Below are positions 7,501-10,942 of a stretch of 10,942 nucleotides of DNA, one piece after another. The stretch comes from an uncultured Clostridia bacterium (GTDB lineage: Bacteria > Bacillota_A > Clostridia > Christensenellales > Borkfalkiaceae). Location: assembly GCA_934292955.1 (NCBI GenBank), contig CAKQXZ010000072.1, positions 1 to 10,942 on the forward strand, given 5' to 3'. Each line of letters opens with the position of its first letter. Position 1 is the first letter of the stretch. The notes beneath the pieces are model-generated. The model was given only the letters and a program-made list of their open reading frames with translations, had not been told where the DNA came from and did no database searches. The position numbers were made by a program, and so were the translations under genes.

Positions 7501-7533
7501 AAAGCACTTTCCTTTTACGGAAGGTGTTTTTTT
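7501..7533 (+). terminator. Strong intrinsic terminator after the small gene
   Basis: CACTTTCC (7505-7512) pairs with GGAAGGTG (7519-7526) around TTTTAC, with one G-U pair. A run of seven T follows (7527-7533) and the A-rich 5' flank can extend the stem. It isolates the spoIIA operon from upstream transcription. Confidence 0.88.
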
Positions 7534-7572
7534 ATGCCGAAATATATGTCTGTAGAATAATCGACTTATATA

Positions 7573-7617
7573 AATTTTTTTTCAAGTATGATTTTTTATT
7601 GTTGCAATTTTTTTTCA
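7573..7617 (+). repeat. Repeated T-tracts (12-bp direct repeat) upstream of spoIIA
   Basis: AATTTTTTTTCA occurs at 7573-7584 and again at 7606-7617, 33 bp apart (about three helical turns), with a T6 tract between them at 7592-7597. Such tracts bend DNA and can act as UP elements. They flank and overlap the -35 of the candidate spoIIA promoter. Confidence 0.5.
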
Positions 7618-7628
7618 CATAATACAAT
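7599..7628 (+). promoter_or_regulatory. Candidate spoIIA promoter, sigma-A-like
   Basis: TTGTTG (7599-7604), an 18-bp spacer and TACAAT (7623-7628) form the best vegetative-type match between the terminator at 7533 and spoIIAA. In B. subtilis spoIIA uses sigma-H with Spo0A, but I find no AGGA...GAAT sigma-H pattern here. A perfect TATAAT at 7679-7684 has no -35 at suitable spacing. Confidence 0.35.
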
Positions 7629-7708
7629 ACTCGACCTTTTTCGCCCGAATTTGCGATATTTTGCCAAAAGCAACGTTGTATAATGGGCGTAATGAGAAAA
7701 GAAAAGTT

Positions 7709-7727
7709 TTGTCGGCTTTGCCGATAA
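7709..7727 (+). promoter_or_regulatory. Leader hairpin just upstream of the spoIIAA ribosome binding site
   Basis: TTGTCGGC (7709-7716) and GCCGATAA (7720-7727) pair over 8 bp with one G-U and a TTT loop. No T-run follows, so it is not a terminator. It ends 9 nt before AGGTGA (7737-7742). A role in mRNA stability or translation is inference. Confidence 0.35.
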
Positions 7728-7744
7728 AGCGATTGCAGGTGAAT

Positions 7745-8053
7745 ATGAAACTGAAATACGATTTGAAAAAGTCGGGGCTGTACATATATTTCGACGGCGA
7801 ACTCGACGATTGTTGCGGCGACGCGGTGCGTACCGAACTTGACAAAATAATCGACGGACACGAAGACGTTTCTTCTGTGGTTTTCAACATGCGGAATCTG
7901 TCGTTTATGGATTCTACCGGGATAGGCGTTCTTATAGGGCGATATAAACGGCTTAAAAAGCGTGGAATAAGCCTTTTTATACAAAGCCCGTCTTTTTCTG
8001 CCGATAAGGTCTTTCAAACAGGCGGAATTTATACGCTGATACCTAAAATTTGA
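7745..8053 (+). CDS. spoIIAA: SpoIIAA, anti-sigma-F factor antagonist (STAS domain)
   Basis: SpoIIAA binds SpoIIAB and releases sigma-F in the forespore; SpoIIAB inactivates it by phosphorylation and SpoIIE reactivates it. The 102-residue STAS domain has the family core FDGELD near residues 16-21 and LSFMDSTGIGVLIGRYK at 52-68. Ser57 corresponds to the phosphorylated Ser58 of B. subtilis. ATG 7745 is preferred: AGGTGA (7737-7742) matches the 3' part of AGGAGGTGA, which explains the short gap. Longer in-frame starts (TTG 7661, GTG 7739) lack a ribosome binding site. The protein stops at GGIYTLIPKI, about 15 residues short of the B. subtilis C-terminus. It is first in the spoIIA operon, 25 bp before spoIIAB. 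B. subtilis has dacF just upstream; that gene is absent here. Confidence 0.95.
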   Translation: MKLKYDLKKSGLYIYFDGELDDCCGDAVRTELDKIIDGHEDVSSVVFNMRNLSFMDSTGIGVLIGRYKRLKKRGISLFIQSPSFSADKVFQTGGIYTLIPKI

Positions 8054-8078
8054 TTAAAACGGAGATAAAACGATTTAT

Positions 8079-8504
8079 ATGGATAATAAGATGACGATTA
8101 AGTTTTCTGCTTTAGCTGAAAACGAACAGTTTGCCCGTACGGCGGTAGCCGCGTTTATGATGAGTCTTGACCCGACTGTCGAAGCAATAACCGACGTTAA
8201 GACCGCGGTTTCCGAAGCGGTTACAAACAGTATAATTCATGGGTATTGCGGGAAAGACGGCGTAGTCAGCGTGAGTTGCGAAATTAAAGACGGTACTTTA
8301 CATATCGAAGTTGCCGACGACGGCGTTGGGATTAAAAATCTGGACGAAGTTCTCGAACCGTTCGTGACGTCTAAAGCGTGCGACGAACGGTCGGGTATGG
8401 GATTTACCATAATGAAAACGTTTATGGACGGATTCGAAGTCAGATCAGAAGAAAATCGCGGAACGGTAGTCAGCATGTCGAAAATTATCGGCAAGGCTTC
8501 GTGA
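8079..8504 (+). CDS. spoIIAB: SpoIIAB, anti-sigma-F factor and serine kinase (GHKL fold)
   Basis: SpoIIAB holds sigma-F inactive and phosphorylates SpoIIAA on serine. The 141 residues carry the N-box SEAVTNSIIHG with Glu46 and Asn50 at the same numbers as in B. subtilis, the G1 box DDGVGI (about 80-85), and the G2 box RSGMGF (104-109). Arg20 (EQFAR) corresponds to the SpoIIAA/sigma-F contact residue of B. subtilis. The N-terminus MDNKMTIKFSALAENE aligns without a gap to MKNEMHLEFSALSQNE, so ATG 8079 is firm. The only Shine-Dalgarno-like GGAG (8061-8064) is 14 nt away, unusually far, so translation may depend on coupling to spoIIAA, which ends 25 nt upstream. No sign of damage. Confidence 0.97.
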   Translation: MDNKMTIKFSALAENEQFARTAVAAFMMSLDPTVEAITDVKTAVSEAVTNSIIHGYCGKDGVVSVSCEIKDGTLHIEVADDGVGIKNLDEVLEPFVTSKACDERSGMGFTIMKTFMDGFEVRSEENRGTVVSMSKIIGKAS

Positions 8505-8591
8505 ATTGTCTGTTACGGTCGCGTCGGATGTGGATTGCGTTGAATGTGTTTTGCGCAAGAAGCGATAAGCGCGGCTGTTATAAGGAGAAGT

Positions 8592-9314
8592 ATGCTTTCT
8601 TTCCAAGAAACAAACGAATTACTTATGCGTGCAAAAGAAGGCGATGTCAATGCGAAATCTTTGCTGATATCCGAAAACGAGAATTTAATTCGCAGTATCG
8701 TTAAAAAATTTATCGGAAAAGGCGAGTGTTATGACGATCTTTATCAGATAGCCTGCGTAGGCTTTCTTAAGGCGATAAAAAACTTTGACCTGTCGTTCGG
8801 CGTTCGTTTTTCGACCTATCTCGTGCCGATGATTGTAGGCGAAATAAAACGTTATCTGCGTGACGACGGTGCGATCAAGGTTTCAAGAGTGATAAAAATG
8901 CAACGATTGAAGATAAATCGCTACGTCGAACGCTATAAAGACGAGCATATGGGTGAAAGTCCTACGCTTGAAGAAGTTTGCGCCGCGCTCGATATAGATC
9001 GTTCCGACGTTATTATTGCGCTTGATTCTGCAAAAATGCCGTTATCGCTTTTTGAAAAGCAAGATGATGAAGACGGTGTGGAACTTATCGAGAAAATTCC
9101 CGCGGGTGACGACGAAGATAAAATGATCGATAAGATTATGCTAAAAGGTCTTATTGACGGATTGCCCATCCGCGAACGAAAAATCGTGTTGTTAAGATTT
9201 TTCCGCGATAAAACGCAAAGCGAAACAGCTAAAGCGATAGGCGTATCGCAAGTGCAGGTGTCGCGTATAGAAGCGCGTATAATAAGGCAGTTAAAAGAAA
9301 AACTTGCCGAATAA
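8592..9314 (+). CDS. sigF: RNA polymerase sporulation sigma factor sigma-F
   Basis: This is the first compartment-specific sigma factor of sporulation, active in the forespore after release from SpoIIAB. The 240 residues are a compact sigma-70 protein: region 2 with YDDLYQIACVGFLKAIKNFD (47-66) and RFSTYLVPMIVGEIKRYLRD (72-91), region 3 around PTLEEVCAALDID (124-136), and region 4.2 helix-turn-helix with TQSETAKAIGVSQVQVSRIE (208-227). It is assigned sigma-F rather than the paralogous sigma-G because it closes the spoIIA operon and its region 2 reads DDGAIKVSR, like DDGTVKVSR of sigma-F. ATG 8592 follows AAGGAG (8582-8587). An in-frame ATG at 8544 would add 16 residues but has no good ribosome binding site. 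The gap from spoIIAB is 87 bp, longer than usual in this operon. No spoVA genes follow. Confidence 0.94.
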   Translation: MLSFQETNELLMRAKEGDVNAKSLLISENENLIRSIVKKFIGKGECYDDLYQIACVGFLKAIKNFDLSFGVRFSTYLVPMIVGEIKRYLRDDGAIKVSRVIKMQRLKINRYVERYKDEHMGESPTLEEVCAALDIDRSDVIIALDSAKMPLSLFEKQDDEDGVELIEKIPAGDDEDKMIDKIMLKGLIDGLPIRERKIVLLRFFRDKTQSETAKAIGVSQVQVSRIEARIIRQLKEKLAE

Positions 9315-9316
9315 CT

Positions 9317-9362
9317 AAAATTTGCCATAGTCATAGTTATTGACTGTACGGCATATAATTTT
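9317..9362 (+). terminator. Possible terminator hairpin after sigF
   Basis: AAAATT...GCC (9317-9326) can pair with GGC...AATTTT (9350-9362). An inner stem AGTCA/TGACT (9329-9333 with 9341-9345) is separated by a 2-nt bulge. The 3' side ends in four T. The stem is imperfect and AT-rich at the base, so termination would be weak to moderate. Confidence 0.4.
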
Positions 9363-9373
9363 GCGTCGATGTT

Positions 9374-9457
9374 TAACCCACGGTAACCCGATTATCATTC
9401 GGTAGCAGATATTGCGGTTGCTATTTATATTTGTGCGGCATAACCCGCCATAACCCG
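9374..9457. repeat. Two tandem pairs of 10-bp-phased TAACCC hexamers
   Basis: TAACCC starts at 9374, 9384, 9441 and 9451. Within each pair the period is exactly 10 bp, and the pairs are 67 bp apart. Fifteen positions of the 20-bp unit are identical between the pairs. On the minus strand each pair reads (T/C)GGGT-N5-(T/C)GGGT, which resembles the MraZ box spacing in inverted orientation. Binding by MraZ or another dimeric regulator is inference. Confidence 0.7.
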
Positions 9458-9464
9458 GATCGTT

Positions 9465-9485
9465 TTTTTGCTTGTTTTGCAAAAA
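9465..9485. other. AT-rich hairpin TTTTTGC/GCAAAAA
   Basis: Seven-base inverted arms (9465-9471 and 9479-9485) flank a 7-nt loop; a T6 run follows at 9491-9496. Only two of the seven pairs are G-C, so it is a weak terminator candidate or a structural element. Confidence 0.3.
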
Positions 9486-9525
9486 GGCGATTTTTTATGT
9501 CCTTATAATGGTTGAAAAAGTGACG

Positions 9526-9576
9526 TTGGGGTAAAGATGTAAAATTTTTTTAATAATTTTTGTCTTTTGGGGTAAA
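9526..9576 (+). repeat. Direct repeat TTGGGGTAAA, 41 bp apart
   Basis: The 10-mer occurs at 9526-9535 and 9567-9576. The second copy contains the first TGGG box of the mraZ operator. The first copy lies 16 bp after an isolated TATAAT (9504-9509). The offset is close to four helical turns, which would allow looping or co-operative binding. Confidence 0.55.
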
Positions 9577-9592
9577 ATGGGTTGCGTTGGGT
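9568..9592 (+). promoter_or_regulatory. MraZ operator: three TGGGN boxes with 10-bp period
   Basis: TGGGG (9568-9572), TGGGT (9578-9582) and TGGGT (9588-9592) are separated by exactly 5 bp each. This is the arrangement of the E. coli MraZ binding site upstream of mraZ. The second and third boxes flank the -35 hexamer of the mraZ promoter, consistent with autorepression. Confidence 0.85.
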
Positions 9593-9610
9593 CACGAGAT
9601 ATGCTATTAT
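9582..9610 (+). promoter_or_regulatory. mraZ promoter, extended -10 type
   Basis: TTGCGT (9582-9587), 17 bp, TATTAT (9605-9610) with TGC directly before the -10. The expected transcription start near 9617 gives a leader of about 25 nt. The MraZ boxes overlap the -35 and the upstream half of the spacer. Confidence 0.75.
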
Positions 9611-9641
9611 ATCGGTACAGAATACAAGAAAGGGGGTTTAT

Positions 9642-10058
9642 ATGTTTTTCGGTAAGTACGACCATCAAATCGACGACCGCGGCAGAATGCGCATCCCGCC
9701 CGTTTTCAAAGACGAGTTGGGTAGCGATTTTTGCTTGGTTTGCGGAATACAGGGCGTCGTTAACATATTCCCCCGTAAAGCCATAGAAGAACAATACAGA
9801 GAATTGCAGGCGAAGATGAATCCGTTCGACGAAAACGATCAGAACGCAATGATCGATTTCAGTTCGAGAATATTCAACGCCACGCTGGACAAGCAGGGGC
9901 GCGTAGCTCTTCCGCAGCAGATTATAGACTATGCGGGGCTTGTTAAAGACGTTAGTTCCATCGGTATGGGTGATCACGTTTGCCTTATCAGAAAAGACTA
10001 TAAAACCTTTACTCAGGAACAATACGTTAAAAATCTCGATTACATAAGCAAAAAGTGA
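9642..10058 (+). CDS. mraZ: MraZ, transcriptional regulator of the dcw cluster
   Basis: MraZ is a ring-forming DNA-binding protein that represses its own division/wall operon by binding TGGGN repeats. The 138 residues hold two AbrB/SpoVT-like half-domains, each with the family DxxxR motif: D11-R15 (DDRGR) and D83-R87 (DKQGR). The opening MFFGKYDHQIDDRGR is typical. ATG 9642 has AAAGGGGG (9629-9636) 5 nt upstream. The in-frame start at 9582 would lie inside the promoter and operator and is rejected. rsmH begins 14 bp after its stop. The TGGGN triplet overlapping its promoter indicates autoregulation. It is slightly short for the family (about 140-150) but complete. Confidence 0.97.
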   Translation: MFFGKYDHQIDDRGRMRIPPVFKDELGSDFCLVCGIQGVVNIFPRKAIEEQYRELQAKMNPFDENDQNAMIDFSSRIFNATLDKQGRVALPQQIIDYAGLVKDVSSIGMGDHVCLIRKDYKTFTQEQYVKNLDYISKK

Positions 10059-10072
10059 CGGGTAAGTAACAG

Positions 10073-10942
10073 ATGGAATTTTCTCACATACCCGTTATGT
10101 TCGAAGAATGTATGACCGCGCTTGCGCTTAAGGATGACGGAATATATTTTGACGGTACGCTCGGCGGCGGCAATCATTCTTTCGGAATATTAAGCAGAAC
10201 AAAAAACGCGCAACTGTTTGCGACCGATCTTGATACCTGTGCGATAGAAGCGGCAGGTAAAAAATTATCGGCTTTCGGCGACAGGGTGCATTTGGTTCAC
10301 GACAACTTCAAAAACTTTCTTTCGGTAAAAGATAATCTCGGTTTCGGCTTGATTGACGGCGCATTGCTCGATCTCGGCGTTTCGAGTTATCAGCTCGACG
10401 AAAGAAGTCGCGGGTTTTCGTATATGGCAGACGACGTAAGGCTGGACATGAGAATGGACGGCGATTCGCCGCTTACCGCATACGACGTCGTGAACGAATA
10501 CAGTGAAAAGAGATTAAAAGAGATATTGTTCTTGTACGGAGAAGAACGGTTTTCTGCAAATATTGCCGCAAATATCGTTAAAGAGCGTGCGAAAGCACCG
10601 GTAACGACTACGGGCGAACTTGTAAGAATAATCGAAAAAAGTATTCCTGCAAAATTCAAGAAAGACGGACACCCCGCCAGGCGGTCTTTCCAGGCAATAC
10701 GAATCGAAGTAAACGGCGAACTCGAAGGACTTGATAAATGTCTGCACGAGATTGCTTCGGGCTTAAAAACAGGGGGAAGGCTTGCGGTGATAACCTTCCA
10801 TTCCTTAGAGGACCGCATTGTCAAACGAGCATTTGTCGATCTTGCCACCGGTTGTACTTGCGACAGAAGTATTCCCGTATGTATATGCGGGCGTAAAGAA
10901 CAAGCAAAAATGATAACTAAAAAGCCTATTACGGCTACCGAT
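10073..10942 (+). CDS. rsmH: RsmH (MraW), 16S rRNA m4C1402 methyltransferase, 3'-truncated by window edge
   Basis: This enzyme uses SAM to methylate N4 of C1402 in 16S rRNA at the ribosomal P site. The frame runs open from ATG 10073 through the last base, giving 290 residues; the family is about 310-315, so roughly the last 20-25 are outside the window. Motifs seen: MEFSHIPVMFEE at the N-terminus, the SAM loop DGTLGGGNHS (27-36), LLDLGVSSYQLDERSRGFSY (98-117), RRSFQAIRIEVNGEL, FHSLEDRIVK, and the cysteine-rich TGCTCDRSIPVCICGRK near the end. The SAM loop reads GGGNHS instead of the more common GGAGHS. The ribosome binding site is weak (GGGT at 10060-10063), so coupling to mraZ, 14 bp upstream, is likely. 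It is the second gene of the dcw cluster, where ftsL and penicillin-binding protein genes normally follow. Confidence 0.97.
   Translation, partial: MEFSHIPVMFEECMTALALKDDGIYFDGTLGGGNHSFGILSRTKNAQLFATDLDTCAIEAAGKKLSAFGDRVHLVHDNFKNFLSVKDNLGFGLIDGALLDLGVSSYQLDERSRGFSYMADDVRLDMRMDGDSPLTAYDVVNEYSEKRLKEILFLYGEERFSANIAANIVKERAKAPVTTTGELVRIIEKSIPAKFKKDGHPARRSFQAIRIEVNGELEGLDKCLHEIASGLKTGGRLAVITFHSLEDRIVKRAFVDLATGCTCDRSIPVCICGRKEQAKMITKKPITATD

Larger units (their letters stand above)
9315..9641. other. Non-coding region between sigF and mraZ, rich in repeats
   Basis: No open frame of useful length with a ribosome binding site is present. The 327 bp contain, in order, a hairpin after sigF (9317-9362), two pairs of TAACCC hexamers (9374-9457), a T-rich stretch with a hairpin (9465-9485), an isolated TATAAT (9504-9509), a TTGGGGTAAA repeat (9526 and 9567), the TGGGN triplet (9568-9592) and the mraZ promoter. 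It is unusually structured for a gap of this size. Confidence 0.75.

Noticed and set aside
7555..7558. GAAT as the -10 of a sigma-H promoter for spoIIA
   Set aside because: The nearest AGG-like -35 (about 7520-7528) is too far upstream, and the GAAT at 7647-7650 has none.
7640..7650. Spo0A-box-like TTCGCCC (minus strand GGGCGAA) upstream of spoIIA
   Set aside because: One mismatch to TGnCGAA in a short degenerate motif; matches of this quality are expected by chance.
7679..7684. Perfect TATAAT before spoIIAA as a sigma-A promoter
   Set aside because: No -35 at 16-18 bp; TTGCCA is 12 bp away and TTGCGA 22 bp away. Kept only as a note.
9582..9641. In-frame N-terminal extension of MraZ
   Set aside because: Would place coding sequence over the promoter -10 and operator, and the ATG at 9642 has a strong ribosome binding site and the family N-terminus.
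9495..10022. Minus-strand 175-residue frame over mraZ
   Set aside because: Shadow of mraZ without ribosome binding site or recognisable domain.

Overview
The window looks like a chromosomal segment of a moderately AT-rich, endospore-forming Firmicute of the Clostridia type. The evidence is a complete spoIIAA-spoIIAB-sigF operon, a ThiI without a rhodanese domain beside its own cysteine desulfurase, a MutS2 with a C-terminal Smr domain, GGAGG-type ribosome binding sites, intrinsic terminators, and the start of a mraZ-rsmH (dcw) cluster. Every confident gene is on the + strand. I see no mobile element, phage gene, CRISPR array, rRNA or tRNA.

Layout. 1-334: C-terminal end of a U32-family peptidase-like protein (RlhA/TrhP group, RNA hydroxylation). 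493-2859: mutS2, closed by an intrinsic terminator at about 2882-2918. 2972-3000: an extended -10 promoter that starts a new operon. This holds a two-helix membrane protein (3039-3599), a cysteine desulfurase (3596-4714) and thiI (4711-5868), linked by two ATGA stop/start overlaps, then a pyridoxamine/pyridoxal kinase (5947-6807) and a GNAT acetyltransferase (6853-7305). 7380-7490: an unrecognised 36-residue lysine-rich small protein with a consensus Shine-Dalgarno and its own strong terminator (7501-7533). 7599-9314: the sigma-F operon with its leader. 9315-9641: a 327-bp non-coding region dense in 10-bp-phased repeats. 9642 to the end: mraZ and most of rsmH.

How the genes work together. Several act on RNA or ribosomes: the U32 protein (RNA hydroxylation in characterised relatives), MutS2 (rescue of collided ribosomes in B. 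subtilis, besides DNA roles), the desulfurase/ThiI pair (s4U8 in tRNA) and RsmH (m4C1402 of 16S rRNA). The kinase can supply PLP, the cofactor of the desulfurase. SpoIIAA and SpoIIAB form the partner-switch that frees sigma-F in the forespore. MraZ is the autoregulator of the division/wall cluster.

Most notable points. (1) Three TGGGN boxes spaced exactly 10 bp overlap the mraZ promoter, a textbook MraZ operator. Further upstream are two pairs of TAACCC hexamers, also 10-bp phased but in the opposite orientation and not explained by that operator. (2) A stand-alone small gene between the sulfur/PLP operon and spoIIA has a loose sigma-G-like promoter candidate. (3) The sigma-F operon lies directly upstream of the dcw cluster, unlike B. 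subtilis. (4) The Smr domain of MutS2 has altered catalytic-type motifs. I find no convincing wholly new multi-gene system.
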